Positions 11,084 through 19,578 of a stretch of 64,000 nucleotides of DNA are shown here, piece after piece. The first letter of the stretch is position 1; each line of letters begins with the position of its first letter. The position numbers and the translations under genes are program-made. The notes under the pieces were generated by a model. The model was given only the letters and a program-made list of their open reading frames with translations. It was not told the origin of the DNA and made no database searches. This DNA is from Naumovozyma dairenensis CBS 421 (lineage: Eukaryota > Ascomycota > Saccharomycetes > Saccharomycetales > Saccharomycetaceae), in NCBI RefSeq assembly GCF_000227115.2, contig NC_016485.2, positions 720,025-784,024 on the forward strand. The letters are read 5' to 3'.

Positions 11084-12882
11084 TCTGAATAGTTCAAAAT
11101 GGGCAGTTATTATTTTTGTGACGGGTAAAGACCCTTGGGTTTATCGTTCAATATGGCTTCACGTGTAAGGTGGACCAATCTGAAATGGAGGGACCAAGAC
11201 TTAGATATGAACTTGGTCAGGAAAATGGCTTTAGAGATAGGTGGTGTGTACTTGATTTCCTTGTTTAGTAGTCGTTACAAGAGACTTTGCAGTTATTAGG
11301 GTCAAAATTTCACTTGAAGATTTCAGATCATACAGATACGAACATTAAAGAAGTTGCTGTCTGTCTGTCTGCCCATTTTGAAAATTCCAGACATTCGACA
11401 TCCCGATTCCGATTCTGAAATTTCGGGTAACGATCTGATTTACACCAACAACAAATTTTAGTGACGACAGTATTGGGGAGGAGAAAGGGAAGTTTACGAC
11501 ACCAACAACGATTTAAGTTGTCAAGTGATTATGTATTTGAAATCAAGATCTGTTAGAGCTAAAAAAGAATGGTAAAATACTCTCTGGACACTCTTTGGTA
11601 CCTACCGTTCTTACCTCTGTTTTTATTATATTAAGGGCCAATTCCGGTTTTCATAGATTTGGGACAAGAATTTAATGCTGTGTGTTCTAAATAAGTTTTA
11701 CAAAGGGTACGATTTAATTTTGCAAGGAACAAATGTTCTATAAAAATATGAGGCCTTTCATCCCTTTTTTTAATAAAATCTTCGGAAGAACCTCAAAATT
11801 GAAGTTTTTTGGAAGGTAAACTTATTGCCCTTACTAGAAATTGAGTAAAAACCTTATTTTGAGGTGTATAAATGAAACAAAAACAGGCAAAACTTTTACA
11901 GTTATGATAAAGAGGGATTGAAGAACGTTAATGATGACTTACTCCTCATGGACACTTCAGGATTTTCTATTAACCACGTTAAGATAAGATACATAGCTTA
12001 CTTGATTTATTTAATAGGTGTCAAGGGTAATAAAGTGAATACCCAAAGAGTCTAACTTTGCTAACGTTCTCTGGAATAACTTCGGTGGTGGAGGCATTAT
12101 TAGTAGTTCCTGAAAATATTGTCAACATTTAAGGCAAGATTCTTAAGAAGAAGTTAATAATTTCTCACCATGAAATTTTTTATAAGAAAACAAATATAAA
12201 ATAAAACCTGGACGGAAAATAAACAAAAACATACACTAGGATTGAGTACGACGAAACAAATAGAAAACAGAAAGAGTTTTACAGTCAAGAATATATATTA
12301 TATTCACCAATGTAATTAGAGTAGTTTTCTAATGTTATGAATATCTCTAAACAGGCTATATTTCATAGTTCATAAAGAGAACATTAATTCATTCAATCAA
12401 ACAAAAAGAGATATATTCTGCTAGAAGCTTTCTTCACTATAGTCAATATTTCTATGCAAAATAATTATATGTTTACTGATAGACCAAACTTGGTGAAACT
12501 AAGTATATACTAATGCAGAATAAGATATTTAGTTATTGATTTGCTTAAAAATATTTGGAATCCTATAGTTCATAATATTTGTAAGAACTTTCAACGTCTT
12601 TGTGATTAAATCTTGGACAGATCCTCCAATAAGCTATACATTTCCAAATGTTCCTTCCCAATAGACATAGCTACGTAAGTACTCCTAAGCTATATCTTTC
12701 AGAGAACATAATATTATAGATTTTTGAAATTCTGCTACTACATAGTGATAAATATCATTTGCTTAACGTACTTAAAGACAGCTTTGGTTGTTTTCTGTCA
12801 CTTTATAGTGATATGTTTATGCAACAATTTTAACGTGAGAGTGTTGTCATTACCGAAATGATAAGAAAAGATTCTGTTCTGC

Positions 12883-12894
12883 ATGCACGTGCAT
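12883..12894. promoter_or_regulatory. Palindromic E-box ATGCACGTGCAT
   Basis: This is a perfect 12-bp palindrome centred on CACGTG, the core recognised by Cbf1 and Pho4. It lies far from both flanking genes, about 1.8 kb from RIM15 and 2.3 kb from HAC1, so its target is unclear. Confidence 0.35.
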
Positions 12895-14990
12895 ACGTAA
12901 ACAGTTGGTAAGCATGAACTAATGTCCATTCCCTTAGCTTTTGGACATATTTTTTAAAATGACTAACTTCCTTTTTAGTTCAGTTGTAGTTTAACTTATA
13001 TGCAGGTGTAACCACTATTGTCTTGCCTTTCACCCGTGGGGTTTCTCCTGTTCTAAGATATGAACATACGGGTGCTTAGGTAGGTACTGCTCAGAATGCA
13101 TGAAGATTCCCCGACTTCAATAAAGGTTAAATTTTACGTCAAGGGACTTTTCACTAATTTAATAATTCCCCAAATCTCGAGGGAAGTTCCTGTGCGGTTG
13201 TTTATTACGGGGAACAAGCATGATTCAACTCCCTTTTTTGAACTGCGCGGTTTTTCTATGCATCACTATGGCATAAGATTTGCATAAAGCCGTCGAAACT
13301 TACCAAAAACAAAACACCAGCTGTGCTGTACATACAGATAGATGGTCGAACTGGGTGGAGTGAAATCTGGGCCCTAGGTATATTTACGAAGACAGACACG
13401 TACAACACTTTCCTGTACATATCTATCGAAGGTCTCTTTATTAGACGTTCGAACTCTTGTTTTACCAGAACATGCATAACCAATCGCATAGGGAATGACT
13501 TTTTTACAAAGTACATATGTTTGAAAGCTCGTGCTTCAGTTCTTACAGAAGAAAAATGTCATATATTCCACGTGAAGTCCTCGACTCCAACATTTGAAGG
13601 GGAGCTAATTTTCTAGATGGCATGTAACTTTGGATATTGAGGCAGTTTATTGACAGCGATCTACACGCATAGGCACAGAATGTGACAATAGTTTAAGGGC
13701 TCTAAGGTATGAGAAAAAGGACCAAGATTATTCCCTTTACGGATATTACATATTTGCCTACAAGAAGGACGTAGCAATAGACAATACCTTGAGCTTGAAT
13801 CTCCTTATGTACAAATGTACTTATGCATGGAGTAATTTGTAAAACTGGGCCAGAATGAAGGCTGTCCTTCCTTTTGCTTGCTTCTTTTAAAATTAGCGTT
13901 CAAGTAAAAAGGATGATTTACACTTTAGTTTTGAAAATATAAAGTATAGGAATCTCTTTTTAGGTACGCATTTTACCCAACTCAGAAACAATAATGGTAC
14001 ATTTCATCTAATAATGAAGCAAATGACATTGAAATCCCGAGCGGAAATCTTAAATTTATAATAGGTTTTTTTATTATCTTTTCCCATCAAATAGTCTATA
14101 GTAAAAAAAGATACATTCCATGGCCCTTTTTAAGAAGTGGACGCAAGAGAGTTGCATTGTGACCATGGTCTATATTCTAATACGCAGACCTCTTGAAATA
14201 CTCTCTTTTTCGCCAATCATAAATAATAGAACAATCAAGAAAGTATTGAGAATCTACTGATTAACTTTTAAATTTTAAGAAATTGAAAAATATATATCGG
14301 AATGAAGATTCCTTCTTCAAAGCCGTTAGTTCCTCGACAGACCTTTCTCCTTTGGCCAAGAGGGCAATGACACTAGAACTTTTTACACACTGACAACTAA
14401 TTATGCTCTTTTTTGCCTACATATGTGTTTGGCTATGTTTAGAATTAATTAGTTCTGAATTCTAATTTTTAATGTAGTATTATGAATCTTGTATATCTCA
14501 ATTTTCTGTTTTAGTTATAAACCTCCCACCCCAGCTTTTGGGCGGAGTATTGGACTGGCGAAACTCATAGGGCTGAAAAACAATTTATAGAAGCAAGATT
14601 ACAGGAAATATTAAAGTGACAAAATTTGCCATGAGGAGGCGTCCGTGGCTTTGCGGTGGTCACACGAAATTTTCTGTGGGACCTAATTGGGAAAAAACAA
14701 ATGACATGAGGGGATTTTCCTTACATGGTGTGGGTTCTGGGTGTGGTGTTAGCGAGAGACTTTCACAATGAAACGACCATGCAAAAGTGGGCAACAGGGT
14801 AGTTTCTGAGAGGAATGAATTACTGTTACGTTATGTTTCCCTACGGAGTATCTCTCTACGATATAGGAACAGATCCTCAAAGTAAAGCAACTTCAATAAC
14901 TTGTTCGAGAAGTTCGACGCCTTAGACTACCAATTTTGGAAAGTCTGGACCAAGTACTGGAAAACTCGAGACTTTTGAACTTTTCAAAAT

Positions 14991-15000
14991 TATATATAAG
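14991..15000 (+). promoter_or_regulatory. HAC1 TATA-like element
   Basis: TATATATAAG lies 208 bp upstream of the HAC1 ATG. Initiation 40-120 bp downstream would leave a leader that includes the 15159-15174 attenuator arm. Assignment is by position and match to TATAWAWR only. Confidence 0.4.
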
Positions 15001-15158
15001 GTGAGTTACCAATTGAATATAACTCTAAAATTTTCACTTCAATGTTATTCAATTTATCTTGTATTAATTAATTCTTTTCTTCTAATGAAAAATCAATAAC
15101 AACAGATTAAGCTATATATACCCAGTTCTAACCTTTAGTTCTTCGTCTCTTTCCATTC

Positions 15159-15174
15159 GGTAATCAACTAACAC
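15159..15174 (+). promoter_or_regulatory. HAC1 5'UTR attenuator arm
   Basis: GGTAATCAACTAACAC, starting 49 nt before the HAC1 ATG, is complementary to 16340-16354 inside the HAC1 intron. It gives 15 Watson-Crick pairs with a single bulged T at 15169. In S. cerevisiae a comparable 5'UTR-intron pairing stalls translation of unspliced HAC1 mRNA until Ire1 removes the intron. The pairing is seen directly in the sequence; the function is inferred from that precedent. Confidence 0.8.
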
Positions 15175-15207
15175 ATCTTCTCTAAAACAACGGCTAAAAA
15201 TAGCAAC

Positions 15208-16164
15208 ATGAGCAACAATATCATTAATCCAACTGCATTCAATGCTCCTATTGAAATCCCAACTGATTTCAAATCAACGCTTCCACCTCGTAAAAGAGCT
15301 AAGACTAAAGAAGAAAAAGAACAAAGAAGGATCGAAAGAATACTTCGAAACAGGAAAGCTGCTCATCAAAGTAGAGAAAAGAAAAGATTGCATTTAAAGT
15401 TTCTTGAACAAAAATGCCAAATCATGGAAAACCTATTATCTAGAATTGATGCTGATGTTTTACAAAACTTGGTTGCTACAGACAGCACCGGTACTTCTAT
15501 CTTAGAAGAATATAATAACATATTAAACACCACTGATGAAAGTTATGTAGAAGATAAACTAAATCCTTCCTCTTCAAGCTCGTCACCTTCAGCTACCGTA
15601 AATAATGGTTCTCCATCTACTTTCCAAACTACTTTTGATGCTGGTAATATTGAACCTGTCGCTATTAAGAAAGAACAAACAACAGAAACCGATTTGTCAG
15701 CGGCCATTGGCTCATCATTAAGTAGCTTCTCTAGTTCTAATTCCAATTCCAGTTCCAATTCTGATTCTAAATCTAGTTGTGCTTCTCCATCCAGTATCAT
15801 GTCTCCTGTTAGTAACGGGACCATGGAAGATGAATTATTTTTCGATGAAAAGGAAAACTATTATACATCATCCTCTTCTATCTCTTCCATAAATATGATC
15901 AAATCAGAACCACAAGATTGGAATCTTTTAATTACGAAATCTGAACATGATAACTCAATTTTAGAAGATTTCAATATTGAGCATGAGTTTGAGTATAATG
16001 AGCATAGTTTCAGTGATCAACTCTTAACCAAAACAGTAGACGTAGAAGAAAGTTTAATGAAACCCAAGACAATTCCAAATATGACGGTGCTAATGAAAAA
16101 CGATGACATTGATGGTTCATTCGTCCTTGACAATTGGCGTAATCCAGCAGTGATTACCATATGA
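15208..16164 (+). CDS. HAC1: HAC1, bZIP activator of the unfolded protein response (exon 1 / unspliced ORF)
   Basis: The unspliced ORF encodes 318 residues. The basic region and leucine zipper lie near residues 27-80 (RKRAKTKEEKEQRRIERILR then NRKAAHQSREKKR), the classic Hac1 bZIP that binds UPR elements. A Ser/Asn-rich middle follows. Exon 1 ends at 16147. Unspliced translation adds only AVITI before TGA at 16162-16164, whereas the S. cerevisiae unspliced tail has 10 residues. Ire1/Trl1 splicing removes 16148-16562 and joins to 16563-16621, giving a predicted 332-residue Hac1i. The gene lies between RIM15 and AGX1, as in S. cerevisiae. Both Ire1 stem-loops are present. Confidence 0.97.
   Translation: MSNNIINPTAFNAPIEIPTDFKSTLPPRKRAKTKEEKEQRRIERILRNRKAAHQSREKKRLHLKFLEQKCQIMENLLSRIDADVLQNLVATDSTGTSILEEYNNILNTTDESYVEDKLNPSSSSSSPSATVNNGSPSTFQTTFDAGNIEPVAIKKEQTTETDLSAAIGSSLSSFSSSNSNSSSNSDSKSSCASPSSIMSPVSNGTMEDELFFDEKENYYTSSSSISSINMIKSEPQDWNLLITKSEHDNSILEDFNIEHEFEYNEHSFSDQLLTKTVDVEESLMKPKTIPNMTVLMKNDDIDGSFVLDNWRNPAVITI
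16139..16157 (+). promoter_or_regulatory. HAC1 5' Ire1 cleavage stem-loop
   Basis: GTAATC (16139-16144) and GATTAC (16152-16157) form a perfect 6-bp stem around the 7-nt loop CAGCAGT. Ire1 is expected to cut after the G at 16147 (CAG|CAG). Loop size and conserved positions match the known yeast HAC1 5' site. Confidence 0.92.
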
Positions 16165-16562
16165 TAAGTATTATAAGATTTTTTCCACTCATAGCGCCAC
16201 TTTAAGAGAAATATATTTAATTTGAAATAAACAGGTTTCTTTACCTCCCGCTTAAAGGTTTTATTGATGAAGAACTAATAATAAAAGTTATTTAATTTGA
16301 TCGTTCACATATTGTTGCTAAGAATGTTTTTACTTACCCGTGTTGTTGATTACCTTATGAGAATACATTTAAATCACATTCTTTCACACCCACTCACCCC
16401 TTTCAAATTATTGATAAACTTTCATTATCCCATTTCTTTTTTCTTTAATATCTTCAACCCATATTTCTCGACCGAACTGATCACTTTACAACAATTCCTG
16501 TTTATTACTATATTTTTTTCTTAAATTGGAGCGAAAAAAATCTTATTGACTTGTACTGTCCG
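16148..16562 (+). other. HAC1: HAC1 non-spliceosomal intron (415 nt)
   Basis: The boundaries are set by the two Ire1 hairpins; there is no GT...AG or TACTAAC requirement. At 415 nt it is longer than the 252-nt S. cerevisiae intron. It carries the unspliced-form stop codon (16162-16164) and the attenuator arm 16340-16354 that pairs with the 5'UTR. Splicing keeps phase: exon 1 is 940 nt and exon 2 is 59 nt, 999 nt in total. Confidence 0.92.
16340..16354 (+). promoter_or_regulatory. HAC1 intronic attenuator arm
   Basis: GTGTTGTTGATTACC pairs with 15159-15174 in the leader, all 15 bases paired and one leader base bulged. It lies 193 nt into the intron. Its removal by splicing would release the translational block, following the S. 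cerevisiae model. Confidence 0.8.
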
Positions 16563-16577
16563 AAGCGCAGTCAAGTT
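16548..16577 (+). promoter_or_regulatory. HAC1 3' Ire1 cleavage stem-loop
   Basis: The 7-nt loop CCGAAGC (16560-16566) is closed by ACTGT/GCAGT. The stem is prolonged by GACTT-G/C-AAGTT pairing with one bulged T at 16554. The cut is expected after the G at 16562 (CCG|AAGC). The core TGTCCGAAGCGCAGTCA is nearly identical to the S. cerevisiae 3' site. Confidence 0.93.
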
Positions 16578-16621
16578 TAATGACATTTGAACCCACTGAA
16601 TTCATCACTATGGAATCATAG
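16563..16621 (+). CDS. HAC1: HAC1 exon 2 (Hac1i-specific C-terminal tail)
   Basis: After joining to the G at 16147 this 59-nt exon encodes a 19-residue tail that begins EAQSSL and ends ITMES, stopping at TAG 16619-16621. S. cerevisiae exon 2 encodes an 18-residue tail beginning EAQSGL with a similar FE...F pattern. That tail strengthens activation by the spliced protein. Confidence 0.92.
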
Positions 16622-17589
16622 TTTTTATTTTTTATCGTTATATCACTGTCAGCATTTTTTCATTTTACTTTTTTACTTCATTTTTCCCTTTTTCTTTTTC
16701 CACTTCCTATGTTTTTACGCTACTGTTTTGTTCTGTTAAGATTCCGTCTGGTACGTCGTTGAATCATTGTAATCCGGGACATTTGTTTTTTCTTTAAAAC
16801 TCGTTTATATTTCAATGGAGATCTCATCCTACTCATTCCCTATTATTATCGTGACTAGCAATTGGTTATTTTTTTCATAATAAAGTTTAAGACATTCCAG
16901 AAGCAAAAACTTACTTTTTTTCAAGCTTCATTTTTTTCTTATTAATACTTTAACTCATTTAAGGCTACTTGGCGTTGGCGCGTTTTAAACAAAACTGCGA
17001 CTGCCTTGCTGTTACGATGTGTTTAGACTATTTTTTTACGAGAAATGATTCTTTGATTAAATAAAGACATCATTTCCTTTTGGAATACGCTTATTCTATT
17101 TTTGAATTTATATATCTGGTTCTTTTTTCGCATAATAATATTACGATACTGTTTCCCCATCTTCATTATTATGATCGTCATTATATACACATTTTCTTAT
17201 ATCACTTTTACTTAATATATTATATACATATTTATTTCAATCTATTGCTTCTGTACCTTACAATAATATACTTCCCTTACCTCTCTCTCAGCATCTTTTC
17301 TCTTCTCCTCTGCATTCCGTATGTTAGGACTTTACATCATTTACGTATTCTACACTTCCCAAGCTTTCCATGTCTACCTATAAGCTTTGACTATTCGAAA
17401 AACTGTGTCGCCCTCTAAACCGCCGCAGGAAATGTAGATTTACACGTAAAGGGAAGAAAGTTTAAATAATCAGAAAGAAAAACAGACCAGAAAAACCAAC
17501 ACTGAAAAGAAGATCAACAACTATTCCACACCTATATAAAAGAATTACATAAAAGTTCCCTTTTGAATTGGAAATAAGTAAAATTCTCA
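16622..17589. other. HAC1 3'UTR and AGX1 promoter interval
   Basis: This pyrimidine-rich interval holds the HAC1 3'UTR and the AGX1 promoter. An open frame at 17080-17418 translates only low-complexity Tyr/Leu/Ile sequence and is not supported as a gene. TATATAAAAG at 17533-17542 is the probable AGX1 TATA box. Confidence 0.45.
17533..17542 (+). promoter_or_regulatory. AGX1 TATA box
   Basis: TATATAAAAG lies 47 bp before the first AGX1 ATG (17590) and 98 bp before the in-frame second ATG (17641). Yeast initiation usually starts 40-120 bp downstream of TATA. Transcripts could therefore begin on either side of the first ATG. Confidence 0.5.
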
Positions 17590-18771
17590 ATGTATGGAAG
17601 AATATTCCCGAACTTATTCACAAGGAGAACATACCATAAAATGACGACAGGAAAACAAATACTATTAGTACCAGGTCCAGTAACATTATCACCTCAGGTA
17701 CAAACTGCATTATCGCAAGATGCACTCTCCCACACGGGGGCTGAGTTTGTTTCCATTTTCCAAAACGTTTTGAAAAATACAAGGAAATTATTCAAGAGCT
17801 ACGATATGAAGGCTCAACCTATTGTCATTGCTGGTTCAGGAACTTTGGGGTTTGATATTGCCGGTTCTAATTTGATTAAACCAAAAGATAAAGTTCTTGT
17901 TTTATCTACTGGGTTCTTTAGTGATTCATTTGCTGATTGTTTGCAGGGATATGGTGCTGAAGTTACGAAGTTGACAGCTCCCCTAGGTGATGTGGTTCCA
18001 TTACAAGATTTTGAAGATGAATTGAAGAAGGGTCATTATACGGCGGTGGTTGCTACTCATGTAGATACCTCTACTGGTGTATTGAATGATATTGAGAGTA
18101 TTTCTGAAGTGGTACAGAGGATATCTCCCGAGAGTTTCCTTTTTGTAGATAGTGTTTGTGCCATTGGTTGTGAAACTATGGAATTTGATAAATGGAAAGT
18201 AGATTATTGCTTGACTGCATCTCAAAAGGCAATTGGTGCACCACCAGGGTTAAGTATATCTATGATTAGTGAAAGGGCTTTACAATTTGCATTGGGGAAA
18301 CGAAATAATAGTGGTGTGTTTTTTACTTCTTTGAAAAGATGGTCACCAATATTGAAGGCATACGAGGGAAATTTGGGTGCATATTTTGCTACACCTCCTA
18401 CGCAATTGATAAATAGTTTAGATGTTGCATTGAAGCAAATTTTAGAAACTGAAGGCGGTATAGACGGAAGAGTTCTTAAACATAAGGAAACCAGTGATTG
18501 GTTCAAAGACAGGCTATGTAAAGAATTGAATCTAAAATTGGTAAGCAAATATCCTTCTAATGTTTCTGCACATGGTCTAACTTCTATATATGTACCAAAT
18601 CCAAAAGAAACAATACTATCATTAAAGGAGCGCGGGTTTATCATTGCAGGTGGACTTCATAAGGAAATTGCAAGTCAATATATTAGAATTGGCCATATGG
18701 GTGTATCGGCATGTGATGATGAATTGAACCATATTCCGAAATGCTTTAAGGCATTGAAAGATGTACTCTAA
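17590..18771 (+). CDS. AGX1: AGX1, alanine:glyoxylate aminotransferase
   Basis: The encoded 393-residue class V PLP aminotransferase converts glyoxylate plus alanine to glycine plus pyruvate. LLVPGPVTLS opens the fold. AGSGTLGFD binds the cofactor phosphate, FVDSVCAIGCE contains the PLP-ring Asp, and the Schiff-base Lys is in TASQKAIGAPPG near residue 213. HMGVSACD lies near the end. The first 17 residues (MYGRIFPNLFTRRTYHK) are basic with no acidic residue, as in a mitochondrial presequence. A second ATG at codon 18 would give a form closer to S. cerevisiae Agx1, which begins directly before the VPGP block. Its neighbours HAC1 and CAK1 agree with S. cerevisiae synteny, with SHM2, another glycine enzyme, inserted between. 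Confidence 0.95.
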   Translation: MYGRIFPNLFTRRTYHKMTTGKQILLVPGPVTLSPQVQTALSQDALSHTGAEFVSIFQNVLKNTRKLFKSYDMKAQPIVIAGSGTLGFDIAGSNLIKPKDKVLVLSTGFFSDSFADCLQGYGAEVTKLTAPLGDVVPLQDFEDELKKGHYTAVVATHVDTSTGVLNDIESISEVVQRISPESFLFVDSVCAIGCETMEFDKWKVDYCLTASQKAIGAPPGLSISMISERALQFALGKRNNSGVFFTSLKRWSPILKAYEGNLGAYFATPPTQLINSLDVALKQILETEGGIDGRVLKHKETSDWFKDRLCKELNLKLVSKYPSNVSAHGLTSIYVPNPKETILSLKERGFIIAGGLHKEIASQYIRIGHMGVSACDDELNHIPKCFKALKDVL

Positions 18772-19111
18772 TCTTTATGAAGAGAGGTCAAAGCCCTTTA
18801 GCAACCTGTTACGCCCTTCTTCATATTCATACTCTCAAGGCTCCAAAGGATGTTACTTCATTTGTGTACGTATGTGCGTACGTAATATCTATGTATTTAT
18901 TTAATTGAACATATTCCTACGTAATATGAAAACACTTATACCTCTTTAATGTGCTAGCGTATAACAGATAAACTTAATACATGAAGACTAAGTACCTAGA
19001 TAGTTATCTGATTATGTAGGTTCCTGAATTGCATATACCATTAAGTACTTATAAGGAGAATGGCCTATTCCGACTTGAAATTAGCCGCCCAGGTAGGAGC
19101 TCTGTTTTCAC

Positions 19112-19211
19112 TGACTCGTTTTCCTCTCAATATTCAAGAAGTCAGAAAACTGACACAAAAAGGAGTCAGATCCAGCCGTTTGCCATCCAAATGGTAACTC
19201 CATTCTGACTC
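19112..19211 (+). promoter_or_regulatory. Three TGACTC boxes (Gcn4/Bas1 sites) upstream of SHM2
   Basis: TGACTC occurs at 19112-19117 (+), as GAGTCA at 19163-19168 (-), and at 19206-19211 (+), all within 100 bp and 370-470 bp before SHM2. Gcn4 and Bas1 both bind TGACTC. In S. cerevisiae SHM2 belongs to the Bas1/Bas2 adenine and one-carbon regulon. A Cbf1-type CACGTG follows at 19227-19232. Confidence 0.75.
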
Positions 19212-19428
19212 CGTTTCCTACTTAGTCACGTGCCACGTTATAACTGTGGCGTACGGGTGGTAATGTGACAACAACTGTGAAAGAATACCTTAAGAATTAA
19301 AGCACAGCGGAGGAAATTATCAGATATGAAAGATTTCCAAGATGACTCTCTTTGAACAACAAAGTTTCAAGAGATTGAGAAGGCAATAATTCAAACCAAT
19401 TGCTCACTTGTTTGCTTGATCTTTAACA

Positions 19429-19436
19429 TATAAAAG
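19429..19436 (+). promoter_or_regulatory. SHM2 TATA box
   Basis: TATAAAAG lies 143 bp upstream of the SHM2 ATG and fits the yeast TATA consensus. Confidence 0.5.
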
Positions 19437-19578
19437 CGACTACATATTTTCGTGATATTTTGACCTTTACTCCCCGTCTCAATCATATCTAAATTGTAAC
19501 ATACATCTAAGAAACCAAGCAACGCTAGCTCTCGTAACAGAACTTCCCTTCAAAACAACAACATATTTAACCGAAAAA

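Larger units (their letters stand above)
11084..15207. other. Long gene-free region between RIM15 and HAC1
   Basis: No ORF longer than about 100 codons and no protein resembling a known yeast gene appears in these 4.1 kb. I saw no tRNA box A/B pair. CGGGTAA Reb1-type cores lie at 11122-11128 and 11424-11430, upstream of divergent RIM15. An E-box palindrome is at 12883-12894 and a G-rich Rap1/telomere-like element at 14727-14748. Most of the remainder is unstructured AT-rich DNA. The length suggests lost duplicate genes (inference), but I recognised no gene relic. Confidence 0.5.
18772..19578 (+). promoter_or_regulatory. AGX1-SHM2 interval, SHM2 promoter
   Basis: This interval holds the AGX1 3'UTR and the SHM2 promoter. 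It contains three TGACTC boxes, a CACGTG at 19227-19232 and a TATA box at 19429-19436. No extra gene is visible. Confidence 0.55.

Noticed and set aside
13096..13616. Three short ORFs (63-97 codons) in the RIM15-HAC1 gap
   Set aside because: Two overlap on opposite strands, none has a motif, and their lengths are within chance expectation for 4 kb.
11084..15207. Possible centromere in the long gap
   Set aside because: I saw no CDEI-AT-rich-CDEIII arrangement, and the syntenic S. cerevisiae region is not centromeric. A species with atypical centromeres could still be missed.
17080..17418. 112-codon ORF between HAC1 and AGX1
   Set aside because: Composition is that of AT/pyrimidine-rich DNA (Tyr, Leu, Ile, His runs), with no recognisable motif.
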